A stretch of 64,000 nt of DNA, from contig JBHLJZ010000004.1 of NCBI GenBank assembly GCA_048887165.1, positions 21,255 to 85,254 of the forward strand, in the 5' to 3' direction. Position 1 is the first letter of the stretch, and each line of letters starts with the position of its first letter. This DNA is from SOKP01 sp048887165. Lineage in GTDB: Archaea > Asgardarchaeota > Lokiarchaeia > Sigyniarchaeales > SOKP01. Both the position numbers and the translations under genes were made by a program. Positions 28,010 to 37,360 of the stretch are shown piece by piece. The notes under the pieces are model-generated. The model did no database searches, was not told the origin of the DNA, and saw only the letters and a program-made list of their open reading frames with translations.

Positions 28010-29251
28010 ATGCTCTTATTTGACAATAAAAAGGCTAGATTACTGAATTTCTTAAAATTAGGAATAAATCCCTTTAAAAAATTTGTAATTACAGGAGAGA
28101 TTAAAGAAGATCTGAGTTTAGTTAAATCTAGAAAAGAATTTTTAGATAAAATTGTTAAAGTCATTGAAAATGAGAAAAACTTTATTCTACCAATCGTTGG
28201 AGAAGTTGGAATTGGAAAAACGCACTTATTCTGGGCTCTGAAGAATAAATTATACTATCATAACGCATTTTATATTTCCTTAGAAAATGTAATAAAGAAA
28301 TTCTTTTACAATATTTATTCTGAATTTATAGAAGCTATTGGTGTCGAACCATTAAGAAATATAGTTAATCATATATGTAATCAATGGGGCGCTTTAGAAA
28401 GAAAATTTGGCTTTTTTCATGTGGCAAATATAGAAAAAGTCAGAAAAATTGCATTTAATAAATTATCAGAACAATATCCTCAAGATGAAAGATTCGCATT
28501 ATTAGATATAATAAACGGTATAACAACACACCAATTAGATTTGTATAAAAAAGTTGAAGCAGAGGGTTGGCTTTTAGCAGAATTGATGAATATCAAGGAG
28601 TTATCAAGTTTAAACATGAGGCATGATCTTAGGAACAGTAAAACGGCTTATATCATGTTAAAGCTATTAATCGAAAATTCTAAATTAGGGAGCGTTTTGT
28701 TCATTGATGATTTCGAAAAAGCTATTACTATGACAAAACCAGTAATAGAACTTGAAACAGAATCAGAGGAGGTTTTTGATCGAAGTTGGTTATATGGAAA
28801 GAAATCTTCCCCAGATAATCTACTTAAATCTAAAAAAATTTTTGAAAAATTATTTAAATTAAATCAGATCAATGGATTGCGAATCATCATAATGTTAAAT
28901 TCTCTTAATTGCCTAGGAGAAATAAAGCGGAAATTACGAAATATTGATGGGGAAGTAATTTTAAATATAAAAGAGCCCATGATTATTCCTAAATTAGATG
29001 AAAATGATACCCATGAGATTTATAAGAAAAATTTAAAGGTTTTCCTTGAAAGTATAGATTTCGGAGATTATTTAAAACAATTTCCAAACGAGCTTTTCCC
29101 ATTAAATGAGGAAATATTACATAAGATCTTTCAAAAATCAAGCGGAAATCCAAGAGAGATTATGAAATTGTTAATAAAATTATTTAATGAAATAATTTAT
29201 TCTAGTGACAATTTAAATACGATTTTAGAAGATTTTCTTAACTCTAATTAA
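28010..29251 (+). CDS. AAA+ / STAND-like P-loop ATPase
   Basis: The 413-residue protein has Walker A GEVGIGKTH at 64-72 and a Walker B-like SVLFIDDFEKA near residue 230. The segment NPREIMKLLIKLF near the end resembles the sensor-2 or lid region of Cdc6/Orc-like and TniB/ExeA-like ATPases. The N-terminal LGINPFKK recalls the opening of ExeA/TniB-like ATPases. No fused DNA-binding domain is visible. It is cotranscribed with the unknown 27353 gene. Role not assigned. Confidence 0.75.
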   Translation: MLLFDNKKARLLNFLKLGINPFKKFVITGEIKEDLSLVKSRKEFLDKIVKVIENEKNFILPIVGEVGIGKTHLFWALKNKLYYHNAFYISLENVIKKFFYNIYSEFIEAIGVEPLRNIVNHICNQWGALERKFGFFHVANIEKVRKIAFNKLSEQYPQDERFALLDIINGITTHQLDLYKKVEAEGWLLAELMNIKELSSLNMRHDLRNSKTAYIMLKLLIENSKLGSVLFIDDFEKAITMTKPVIELETESEEVFDRSWLYGKKSSPDNLLKSKKIFEKLFKLNQINGLRIIIMLNSLNCLGEIKRKLRNIDGEVILNIKEPMIIPKLDENDTHEIYKKNLKVFLESIDFGDYLKQFPNELFPLNEEILHKIFQKSSGNPREIMKLLIKLFNEIIYSSDNLNTILEDFLNSN

Positions 29252-29252
29252 G

Positions 29253-29987
29253 CTATAATCTCTTTAATAGTATCTTTTCATATATCTCGATTTCATTGAT
29301 TATAAGATTTTTATATTCTTCTTCCCATTTAGATTTGAGAATTAATTCCTTAAAACTATTTAAAGTATCAAAAGAGTTTATGTAATTAATTAATAAGGAT
29401 CTAATAATTCTGTTATTCAAGAATTTATAGTTTTTAGAATAGTTCAAGAAATCTATTAAATCATTATTTTCCTTAATGTTCTTTTTAATGATATCAATAC
29501 TTTTATCTAATATAACAGAACTAGTAGAATTAAGATTTTTCATTAGAATTATTAAAATATTCATAGGAATTGTTTCTATAAAAATTAATAACTCTAAAGC
29601 TTTTTCTTTAATTGGAAGATAATCTTCATTCAATGCAAAACTTAATAATTCAAGTAATTTCTCATTTGGAGCAAAATTTGGGGAAATCTTGATAAATGCT
29701 TGGAGTATTTCATCTCGTACCCATCTATCAGATTCAAAATAATTATTTACAAGATATTCGTAAAATTTTTCGTCTAATTTTGATATTGTTCCAATTTCTC
29801 CTAATAAGTATATAAAATTAATTTTTACTTTTTCTAATAAATTTGAATCAAGGTCATTCAAGATAAAATCTATTAAATCTGAAGGTATATCCTTTGCATT
29901 TTTACTTAATAAAATTAAATAATCATTTAACATTTCTGGATTATCTATTTCCTGGATTTTACTAATTATTTCATCTAAATTATCCAT
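29253..29987 (-). CDS. Alpha-helical repeat (HEAT-like) protein
   Basis: The 244-residue protein is built almost wholly of Leu/Ile-rich helix pairs of about 35-40 residues (VRDEILQAFIKISPN; IKEKALELLIFIE). This pattern is typical of HEAT-like solenoids, which bind proteins. It has no catalytic motif. It lies 30 nt downstream of the multi-pass membrane protein gene and is probably cotranscribed. Confidence 0.6.
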   Translation of the reverse strand: MDNLDEIISKIQEIDNPEMLNDYLILLSKNAKDIPSDLIDFILNDLDSNLLEKVKINFIYLLGEIGTISKLDEKFYEYLVNNYFESDRWVRDEILQAFIKISPNFAPNEKLLELLSFALNEDYLPIKEKALELLIFIETIPMNILIILMKNLNSTSSVILDKSIDIIKKNIKENNDLIDFLNYSKNYKFLNNRIIRSLLINYINSFDTLNSFKELILKSKWEEEYKNLIINEIEIYEKILLKRL

Positions 29988-30017
29988 AAGTAAAACTGTA
30001 TATCTTTCTTAACATTT

Positions 30018-31445
30018 TCATATATTAGAATCTAAATTATCATGATCCAATGTATTTGTCTCATTAATATCATCATTGTACTTTAGTACAGAAGTATCTT
30101 TAGATATCGGTTCTTTTTCTTTTTTACTTTTTAATTTCTTCTTTATCAAAAAATTTTCAAATTCCCATTTACTGATTTTATTTGTATCAAGAGCACCACT
30201 ATTTTCTAAATAAGATTTAAAGTCGCTAACAATATTGATAACCTCGTCTTTTTTAAAATTTTTCTTAAAGATTAAACCCTTTCTTTCTAGTATATACTCT
30301 GAATACCACCAATAAAATATTAAAGCAACAAGTAAGATTAGGAAATTGTTAACAAGGTTGATTTGGCTCCGACTAGTATATGTGCCACTAATTGAACCTG
30401 CTCCAAGAATCATTATTACTTGACCTTCAATATATAGAATTGTAAAAGCAAACAAGAAAAATGATATATTATTTTCATTAAAAATCTTAAATTTATAGAG
30501 TTTATCCCCTAATCCTTTTAATACTAAAATTGCAGTAAAACTCATTAAGAGGATATCAATTAATACTCTAAAAATATCTACTCCAAGTGCCTGAGTGGCA
30601 GTTCTAAAAGAATATATAAAACTAAATGATTTATACCAAATGTAGAACCAAATTAATATATGAAATATGGATAAAAATATATTAGGTGTTCCATTCTTCA
30701 AGCCTTTTATAAACAAAACTATTAATCGCCAAGAGATTAATAATATTATTAAAAACATTGCAATATTCCATCCATAAAACCAATAAAGCGAATCAATTGG
30801 ATCTGAAGGGCTTAAGGGCTCGAAAAATGGTATAAATCCATACAAGGTCCCTAATTGGATTAATATAGGTATAACCAAACTGACTATTAAGAAAAATGCA
30901 CTCTTGTATTCATTATTTTTAACATTAATTTCATTCTGAATTATCCTTTCGTTTAATTTAATTGAGAAATCTTCAAATAAAATTCTTAAGAAAAAGATTT
31001 GTATTAGATTCCAGCCAAAGTAAATTATAATGAAGAATGAAGGAAGGAGAAAATCCCATCCTAAAAACTCTATCGGTAATTGAGAAGAAGAACCAAGTAA
31101 AAAGTAAATTAAAGTGATAATAAAACTAATTACAAGTGAGATTGTTAGAGAAACTATCTTTTTTGGTTCAAATTTTTTGTCTGATGAAAGCAGATATGGA
31201 TGGCTTTGAGGAAATATTCCAATAATCATCAAGATTAAAAATGTTAATGAAAATGTTGTAGCAAAAAATAATACAATATTCCCAAGATTCGGACTTGGAC
31301 TAAAACTTAATATTGTTATAATTAGAATAACTAAGAAAAATACGATTGTATACATTATATGATTCGGACTAAAGATTTTATGAAAAAAGTCATCTATTTT
31401 TCCTTTAAAATTAACCCTTTTAGCTTCTGAATTCATTAAGTTCAA
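30018..31445 (-). CDS. Multi-pass membrane protein with charged cytosolic tail
   Basis: The 475-residue protein has about ten to twelve hydrophobic helices between residues 30 and 390, then a charged tail of about 85 residues (FKKDEVINIV; KKKLKSKKEKE) that ends in acidic residues. I do not recognise the family, and no transporter signature was found. It heads a two-gene unit with the HEAT-like protein, which could bind the tail. Confidence 0.65.
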   Translation of the reverse strand: MNLMNSEAKRVNFKGKIDDFFHKIFSPNHIMYTIVFFLVILIITILSFSPSPNLGNIVLFFATTFSLTFLILMIIGIFPQSHPYLLSSDKKFEPKKIVSLTISLVISFIITLIYFLLGSSSQLPIEFLGWDFLLPSFFIIIYFGWNLIQIFFLRILFEDFSIKLNERIIQNEINVKNNEYKSAFFLIVSLVIPILIQLGTLYGFIPFFEPLSPSDPIDSLYWFYGWNIAMFLIILLISWRLIVLFIKGLKNGTPNIFLSIFHILIWFYIWYKSFSFIYSFRTATQALGVDIFRVLIDILLMSFTAILVLKGLGDKLYKFKIFNENNISFFLFAFTILYIEGQVIMILGAGSISGTYTSRSQINLVNNFLILLVALIFYWWYSEYILERKGLIFKKNFKKDEVINIVSDFKSYLENSGALDTNKISKWEFENFLIKKKLKSKKEKEPISKDTSVLKYNDDINETNTLDHDNLDSNI

Positions 31446-31671
31446 AACCTCTTTTTTTAATAAAATATTGAAATTATAGATTGGATGAAATTAAATAACC
31501 GTTTAAAATATTAATAGTTATTTACAATTTTATGAATTTCTAGATACTCATTAAATCTTATTGTAACAAAAAAGAAAATTCAAAATCAGATAAAATTAAA
31601 TAACTGTTAGGTGTTCTTATGCATATTTATCTAATAATAAATCTGAACTTAGAATTAAAAAGTGTTCAATA

Positions 31672-33894
31672 ATGAAATCTAAAAATAAATATTTAATTAG
31701 TGAAGTAATTATCGTATATTTGATCTTTACTCTAACATTTGGTTTTTACGCAATTCCAATAAAAGTTGAATCATTAAGTCGGGATTTTATTCCTAAATCT
31801 TCTCAATTCGTTCCTCGAAATATACGTATAGCCATTTATGATGAACCGAATGTTACTGTACCATCTTATGGTGAACCAGTTTTAACATATAATTATAATA
31901 ATATTGAATATATTCTAACTACGGCTGGTTATACTGTTTCAAATTTAACTACTACCCAAATTTTGAATCATGAATTAACAACAGCAAAATTTGATGTATT
32001 TGTGCTAGTCGATAATCTTCCAAGAGAGAGTATTGTTAATTATGTAAAAGAATTTTGGCTTGGAGGAGGAGCAATATTATCGTTTGATAGTGCAATAAGT
32101 TACCTTTGTTATGCTGGGATTCTCCCCCCTGAATCTGAAGGAGATAATGGATACTTCTTATACTGGGATTACTTAGTTTCTGCAACACAAAACGTTACCT
32201 TACGGCATCCTATTTCGAAATCGTATGCTTTAGGAGAAAATTTTACTAATTTTAATTCTGATTTTGCAACTTTTTTCTGGAGTGCTTTAATGGGAACAAG
32301 TATATCTAGTGATTTATATAAAATCGCTACTATTAATGGGAATGATAATGCTGCTACAGTTGTAGCTTATGAGCCAACGATCTTTAGCGGAGGAAAAGTT
32401 GTACACATTCTCACTAATTTTCAATTAGACGCAGATGATCTTGTCGTAGATGCTGTGGAGTGGTTATGTCCAAGACCAAAAGGTCGAATTCTATTTGATC
32501 TGTCACATTTACCCTATTATGGAATTGATCCATGGGATACATTAGCTGATTATTATCCAAGATTTGAAATCATACGTGATTATCTTGTAAATCGCTCTTA
32601 TACAATTGATAAACTTTATCCTTCTGTAAGCGGGAATTTAACCACTGCAAATTTGGCTCCTTATGATGTACTTGTTATTGCCTTGTCCAATTATAACTTT
32701 ACTTCCAGTGAAGTTTCAGTTGTAACAAATTGGGTTAATAGTGGAGGAAACCTTCTTATATTTGGAGAAAATACAATTCTGAATACACAAAATGAAAATG
32801 TTAATTATTTATTGAAAAATTTCGATCTTAAAATTAATTTAACATCCTCAGGTTCAGGTGCTGCTACTTATCAAATAGAACATCCCATTCATGAAGGTTG
32901 TAGTCAATTAACGGTTTCTGCTCCAGGAAAAGTTGTATATAGCGGTAATGCTTTTCCGATATTAGGTAGTGATGCAGATAATATTTTTATTGCCGGACAA
33001 GAATATGGCGATGGACGTATAATTCTTATGTCAGATATTGCTCCTTTTCGAGACTCAACTATAATGAGTACCGATAATCTTCAATACGGCATTAATCTCT
33101 TAAATTGGTTAACAGCATCCCAAGCCGAAGTTTTACTATATTTAGATCAAACAGGCCCACCAGATCCCAATGATAACTACTACAGAGCTCCAGTCACTAA
33201 CGCTCTTAATGATTTAGGCGTTCCATTCTATTTAACTTATACTATATATTACTTCAATCTAAGTATGAGCTTTAATGAATATCCTCTTGCCATAATTGAT
33301 AATCCTGTAGCATATATTGGCGGTTATTTTAGTGATGTTTTAAATTATATGAAATCTGGCGGTCATTTAATAATAAGCACCTATTCTTATGGTGTAACTT
33401 CTGGAGATCCGTTATGGGATTATTTGGGATTTGAACCTACTGGAGATACTTTTTCTACACCTCAACCTATATATATCTGGGACAACACTCATCCAATTTT
33501 TAATACGCCTGCCGATTATGGGGCTACTTCAATAAGTAGTACATATAACTATGTTATTACTGATGTCTGCAATTTAACAATATATGGTAATGCTACTGCA
33601 ATAGCGGGATTAACAAGTTCAGCGAGCTCAGAGGGAGTAGCTGTAATTCTTGGAGCTGAAGGCCGATCTATAGCTAATGCTATGCTTGTGACTACTTATA
33701 TAGATGATACTGACGATTCTACATACCCAGATGCTCAAGAGTTATGGGAAAACGAAATTGCCTATATGATGTCTATTATATATCCACCCACAGAACCAGA
33801 TGGATTTAATTGGTTATGGATAATTATTATTGCTGCTATTATTGTAGGAGCTTTAGCAATTATAATAATAATAATCCGAAAACGTAAGAAATAG
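31672..33894 (+). CDS. Exported, C-terminally anchored protein with glutamine-amidotransferase-like folds
   Basis: The 740-residue protein has an N-terminal signal-type helix (about 6-28) and a C-terminal helix (LWIIIIAAIIVGALAIIIIII) followed by RKRKK, a typical archaeal surface anchor. Between them lie three class-I GATase-like or DUF4350/ThuA-like segments. They end in similar strands (LGGGAILSFD, SGGNLLIFGEN, SGGHLIISTY) and start near residues 50, 275 and 485. No clear catalytic Cys-His pair was seen, so these may be binding modules. Role at the cell surface inferred. Confidence 0.7.
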   Translation: MKSKNKYLISEVIIVYLIFTLTFGFYAIPIKVESLSRDFIPKSSQFVPRNIRIAIYDEPNVTVPSYGEPVLTYNYNNIEYILTTAGYTVSNLTTTQILNHELTTAKFDVFVLVDNLPRESIVNYVKEFWLGGGAILSFDSAISYLCYAGILPPESEGDNGYFLYWDYLVSATQNVTLRHPISKSYALGENFTNFNSDFATFFWSALMGTSISSDLYKIATINGNDNAATVVAYEPTIFSGGKVVHILTNFQLDADDLVVDAVEWLCPRPKGRILFDLSHLPYYGIDPWDTLADYYPRFEIIRDYLVNRSYTIDKLYPSVSGNLTTANLAPYDVLVIALSNYNFTSSEVSVVTNWVNSGGNLLIFGENTILNTQNENVNYLLKNFDLKINLTSSGSGAATYQIEHPIHEGCSQLTVSAPGKVVYSGNAFPILGSDADNIFIAGQEYGDGRIILMSDIAPFRDSTIMSTDNLQYGINLLNWLTASQAEVLLYLDQTGPPDPNDNYYRAPVTNALNDLGVPFYLTYTIYYFNLSMSFNEYPLAIIDNPVAYIGGYFSDVLNYMKSGGHLIISTYSYGVTSGDPLWDYLGFEPTGDTFSTPQPIYIWDNTHPIFNTPADYGATSISSTYNYVITDVCNLTIYGNATAIAGLTSSASSEGVAVILGAEGRSIANAMLVTTYIDDTDDSTYPDAQELWENEIAYMMSIIYPPTEPDGFNWLWIIIIAAIIVGALAIIIIIIRKRKK

Positions 33895-33920
33895 TTTAAA
33901 TTAATAAAATTCACTTTTTT

Positions 33921-34658
33921 TTATTTTTTGCCAACAACACCTACATACAACGTAGTTTCATTAATTCCGTCAATATCTAATAATTTATTTAATTCATCAT
34001 CATAGATTGCCCCTATTGTACAAGCTCCCAAACCTAATGATTCTACTACTAAGTACAAGTTTTGTCCTATATGTCCTGCATCTAAATAAATATATCTGTA
34101 ACAGCGTTGTAAATATTTCCATTTTGATCGTCCAATTACAGCAGTTAAAATAAAAGTAACATTAGAATTAACAACCATCATTTGATCCAAACATCCTTCT
34201 GTAATATTTATAGAAAAATCACCAAGTTTTAACAATTCTAAACTATGCTCACGAATATTATAATGATAGATTCCTGGATCTATACCTTTTACGTTTAGAA
34301 CAACTGGATAGATTTCAATTGGGAATAAACCTCCTGCGGAGGGTATAGTTCGAAAAGCAAACTGAGGAAAAACACGTGTCAAACCAGATATCCCAAATAG
34401 CAATAAACTCAACTCTTCTAATGATAGATCTTCTTTTTTAAATTCTCTTGTTGACTTTCGGTTTTTTATTACATCCCAAAATTTAATTGAATCATCAAAT
34501 TGAGGCTGTGGCAATTTTATATTTCTAATCGCATTAGGATAAGTTTTATATGTTTTAGGCTTATTTCCCCAATCTAAATAATGTTGAGGCAACTTCCCTC
34601 TAATATATTTTGATTTTTGTTGGAAATTATCTCCATAATTATCTAAATCTTTTTCCAT
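33921..34658 (-). CDS. SagB/ThcOx-type FMN oxidoreductase (nitroreductase fold)
   Basis: The 245-residue protein has the FMN-binding RKSTREF segment near residue 68, then IPSAGGLFPIEIY, the typical SagB 'psaGg.yp.e.Y' motif, and YRYIYLDAGHIGQNLYL. The family includes thiazoline/oxazoline dehydrogenases acting on modified peptides, but also many orphan FMN enzymes. It is divergent from a radical SAM gene across 159 bp. A smaller paralogue lies at 60574-61149. Confidence 0.85.
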   Translation of the reverse strand: MEKDLDNYGDNFQQKSKYIRGKLPQHYLDWGNKPKTYKTYPNAIRNIKLPQPQFDDSIKFWDVIKNRKSTREFKKEDLSLEELSLLLFGISGLTRVFPQFAFRTIPSAGGLFPIEIYPVVLNVKGIDPGIYHYNIREHSLELLKLGDFSINITEGCLDQMMVVNSNVTFILTAVIGRSKWKYLQRCYRYIYLDAGHIGQNLYLVVESLGLGACTIGAIYDDELNKLLDIDGINETTLYVGVVGKK

Positions 34659-34817
34659 AAAATAAAATATATAGAATAAATTAAAAATTTTAGATTAATA
34701 AATTAAAATTCGCAATTAGAATGAATTTTTATCGTTAACGATATTGAATTAGTATGTTTAAACAGAAATTTTAAATATTTTTGAAACAATTTTATTTGGA
34801 TTAGAGATGATCCAATT

Positions 34818-35789
34818 ATGAATCTTGAAAAAAGTTTAAAAAGAATACCTTTCTTAAGTTTTCTTGTATCTTATAAATGTACTAATGAATGTAAGCATTG
34901 TGCTCTTCAAGCATCTCCAAATCAAGACGATGTTTTAATGGAACTTGGGGATTTAAAGAGATATTTAGAAGATATTACTTCAAATTATATCGTACAGGAA
35001 GTTGGTTTTTTTGGAGGAGAACCTTTACTCCATCCTAAATTATTAATTAGACTTATTGAAGAAGTAAAAAAATATGGTATTTCAAAGATAGGATTACCAA
35101 CAAATGGATTTTGGGGAAAAAATGATGAAATTGCTAAGAAATATGCTCAAAACTTAAAAAGTGCGGGATTAAATCTTATTGGTTTTAGTGTTGACGCATT
35201 TCATCAAGATTTTATTTCGCTCGATGTCGTTGGTAGGGCAATAAATGCATCTCATGAAGCAGAAATTGAAACAATAATCTTGGTAGCCCAGACTCTAGGA
35301 TCTGAAGATCAAATAAATCCATTTAATGAACAAACAAAAAAGATTACTGATACTCTTTCAAAGCAATTTCAGTTTTGCCAAGTAATAAAAAGTGAATTAC
35401 AAGTGAGAGGAAGAGCCATGAGACTACTAACGGATTATTATCCAATGAGAACAATACCCTCAGATAAATGTCTTATTTTTAAGGTTCCTATGTTTATGAT
35501 AGATCCCAATGGATGGGTTTTCCATCAATTATGTCATGGAATCTGTATTGGTAATGCCAAGGAAAATTCTTTATCTGAAATTATACAAAATTTTAACTAT
35601 AGAAAACACCCAATAATAAGCAAATTAGTAGCTAATGGAGGACCTAAAAATCTTCTTGAAATTGCGATTGAAAAGGGATATAAACCTCAAAAGGGATATG
35701 CAGACAAATGTCACCTCTGTTCTAGTGTACGGAATTTTCTTCGTCCTTTTTACCCAAATATTCTTGAGCCTCCGAACTTATACTTTTAA
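34818..35789 (+). CDS. Radical SAM protein with C-terminal cysteine region
   Basis: The 323-residue protein has CxxxCxxC at Cys21, Cys25 and Cys28 (CTNECKHC) and FFGGEPLLHP, the SAM-binding motif. A C-terminal half follows with HQLCHGICIGNAKE and CHLCSS, which may hold a partial SPASM-type auxiliary cluster. Such proteins often modify peptides or cofactors. It shares a promoter region with the SagB-type gene, so the pair may act together. No precursor peptide was found. Confidence 0.85.
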   Translation: MNLEKSLKRIPFLSFLVSYKCTNECKHCALQASPNQDDVLMELGDLKRYLEDITSNYIVQEVGFFGGEPLLHPKLLIRLIEEVKKYGISKIGLPTNGFWGKNDEIAKKYAQNLKSAGLNLIGFSVDAFHQDFISLDVVGRAINASHEAEIETIILVAQTLGSEDQINPFNEQTKKITDTLSKQFQFCQVIKSELQVRGRAMRLLTDYYPMRTIPSDKCLIFKVPMFMIDPNGWVFHQLCHGICIGNAKENSLSEIIQNFNYRKHPIISKLVANGGPKNLLEIAIEKGYKPQKGYADKCHLCSSVRNFLRPFYPNILEPPNLYF

Positions 35790-35829
35790 GTTTGAAGAAA
35801 GAATAAAAAAAATTTTAAAGAAATTTATT

Positions 35830-35838
35830 AAAAAAAAA
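35830..35838 (-). terminator. T9 tract directly after the last gene of the Hdr operon
   Basis: On the minus strand nine T residues immediately follow the TAG stop of the distal hdrB. T-runs act as archaeal transcription terminators without needing a hairpin. It also separates the operon from the convergent radical SAM gene. Confidence 0.5.
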
Positions 35839-36711
35839 CTATATACCAAGCTTTTCTAATATTCCAGATAATCTTGTGCGATGAAATTTTAATCCTAACT
35901 CATCAGAACTAAACCCCATTGCTAAAGCGTAAAGCTCAGTGATATACATCACTGGAACATTGAATTCAGTCTCGTAGATTTTACCTAAATCTCTCTGTCT
36001 CGTGTCAAATTGCTGATAGCACGCTGGACAATTGACTACGATAACATCTACATCAGCTTTTTTGATGGCATCCATCTTAATCTTTAAGTTCGCTAACCCA
36101 TGTTCTTCATAAGCGTTAGTAACAGCGTTCCCACAGCATAAAACCTCTTCTCCGTATTCAACTACTGTTGCTCCACTTGCTTCAACAAGCTTCTTTAGCG
36201 TGGTTGGTTGCATGGGATCATCGGATTCCATCCATTCGGTAGGACGCATATAATGACACCCTGGATGTATAGCAACTTTTAATTCACTAAGTGGCTTAAT
36301 AATTGTTCCTTTAATTTTCTCTAAATTATCACTCAGTACATCAACAAAATGCTTAATGTCTATTGTACCCTTATAATTTTTCCCAATCTTTGCAAGCTCT
36401 TTATTAACCTTATCTATCTTCGATGAATCGTGCTTCAATTGATACTGAACTCCTCTAAGAGTGTTTGTGCATCCATTACACAAAGAAATAATGTCTTTTC
36501 CTTCAGCTTCAGCCAAGCATAAATTTCTCGCACCAAGTGCTAGCCAAGCATCGTTATCAAACGATTTCATGCCTGTAGGATCCGGACAACACGAAAAGTT
36601 TGTTTGTGATGTTTCGATTCCAATCTTATCAAAAACCTTACGCGAGCTGGCCTCGATGAATGGAATACGATTTCCAATAGTACATCCTTCAAACATTTTA
36701 TATTCTGTCAT
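35839..36711 (-). CDS. hdrB: Heterodisulfide reductase subunit B-like, second copy
   Basis: The 290-residue protein has two CCG domains. The first runs from MFEGCTIGNR through SCCPDP to CNGC; the second has HPGCHYMRP, LCCGNAV and NCPACYQQFD. These cysteines build the noncubane 4Fe-4S clusters that reduce heterodisulfides in methanogens. The first domain has CCP instead of CCG, as HdrB often does. It is the last gene of the operon, 18 nt after its HdrC partner. Substrate inferred to be a persulfide or disulfide. Confidence 0.93.
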   Translation of the reverse strand: MTEYKMFEGCTIGNRIPFIEASSRKVFDKIGIETSQTNFSCCPDPTGMKSFDNDAWLALGARNLCLAEAEGKDIISLCNGCTNTLRGVQYQLKHDSSKIDKVNKELAKIGKNYKGTIDIKHFVDVLSDNLEKIKGTIIKPLSELKVAIHPGCHYMRPTEWMESDDPMQPTTLKKLVEASGATVVEYGEEVLCCGNAVTNAYEEHGLANLKIKMDAIKKADVDVIVVNCPACYQQFDTRQRDLGKIYETEFNVPVMYITELYALAMGFSSDELGLKFHRTRLSGILEKLGI

Positions 36712-36729
36712 TTTCTTCTTACCCTCAAA

Positions 36730-37245
36730 TTATTTTAATTTTTTATCAGATCCAATGTTCTTCAGTAATTTTTGTATTTCACTTATATCTGGAGCTGCAA
36801 CAGGAGGTAACCCTAATTGGGTTCTCCTTCTCTCAATTGCAGGTTGTGGAGGAATTGCTTTACCACTTTCATATACAGCTTTTGCTTGATTGTAAATAGG
36901 GTCTGGACCCTTCCCTAAAGCAATACTTTGATTTTTGAGTAAAGCAAAAATCTCAGTAAGTTCAATGCCTTGAGGACACACTTCATCACAAGTAACACAG
37001 ACAGTACAACCCCATATTGTTAGTTCCTCTTTATTAAGAAGTAATTCTTCATGTCCTAAAAGAGTCATTAAGATATTTTGTCTAGGGTTATATCCTGACG
37101 TTTTGTAAGAATTTGTCGTTACTTTCGTTATAGGACAATTATCTGAGCATTTACTACATTGATAACAATATTTAAGTACATCCGCTCCAAGCTGAAAATC
37201 CGTTGCTACTTTCTTAAAATCGACACTTGTTCCCATAATTTTCAC
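36730..37245 (-). CDS. hdrC: Heterodisulfide reductase subunit C-like, second copy
   Basis: The 171-residue protein carries two 4Fe-4S motifs (CYQCSKCSDNCP and CTVCVTCDEVCPQG) in a HdrC-type helical frame. It relays electrons between HdrA and HdrB. It is preceded by a 115-nt gap holding a predicted structured RNA, the largest gap in the distal half of the operon, so this HdrCB pair could be separately tuned. Confidence 0.92.
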   Translation of the reverse strand: MKIMGTSVDFKKVATDFQLGADVLKYCYQCSKCSDNCPITKVTTNSYKTSGYNPRQNILMTLLGHEELLLNKEELTIWGCTVCVTCDEVCPQGIELTEIFALLKNQSIALGKGPDPIYNQAKAVYESGKAIPPQPAIERRRTQLGLPPVAAPDISEIQKLLKNIGSDKKLK

Positions 37246-37278
37246 TTTTTTTATTATTTTTTTACATATTTTACTTTT

Positions 37279-37345
37279 TAGGCTTTTGCCCCACGCAAGG
37301 GGTAGTTGTGTTCACTTTTTTTAGTAAACATTCATCCTAAGCCTA
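37279..37345 (-). promoter_or_regulatory. Predicted three-way-junction RNA element between tusA and hdrC
   Basis: In the sense (minus) RNA, UAGGCUU pairs with AAGCCUA (37345-37339 with 37285-37279). It encloses two hairpins: GUUUAC/GUGAAC with an A-rich loop (37329-37310), and CCCC/GGGG with a six-base loop (37302-37289). A U-G wobble in the first hairpin would be a mismatch on the other strand, which favours a minus-strand RNA. The GC content is unusual for this genome's spacers. It could be a cis-regulator, processing site or attenuator. It matches no riboswitch consensus I know. Confidence 0.45.
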
Positions 37346-37360
37346 TTTTCATATTTCGAG

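Noticed and set aside
33921..35789. RiPP biosynthesis cluster
   Set aside because: No precursor peptide, YcaO protein or export gene was found, so only the SagB and radical SAM neighbours are reported.
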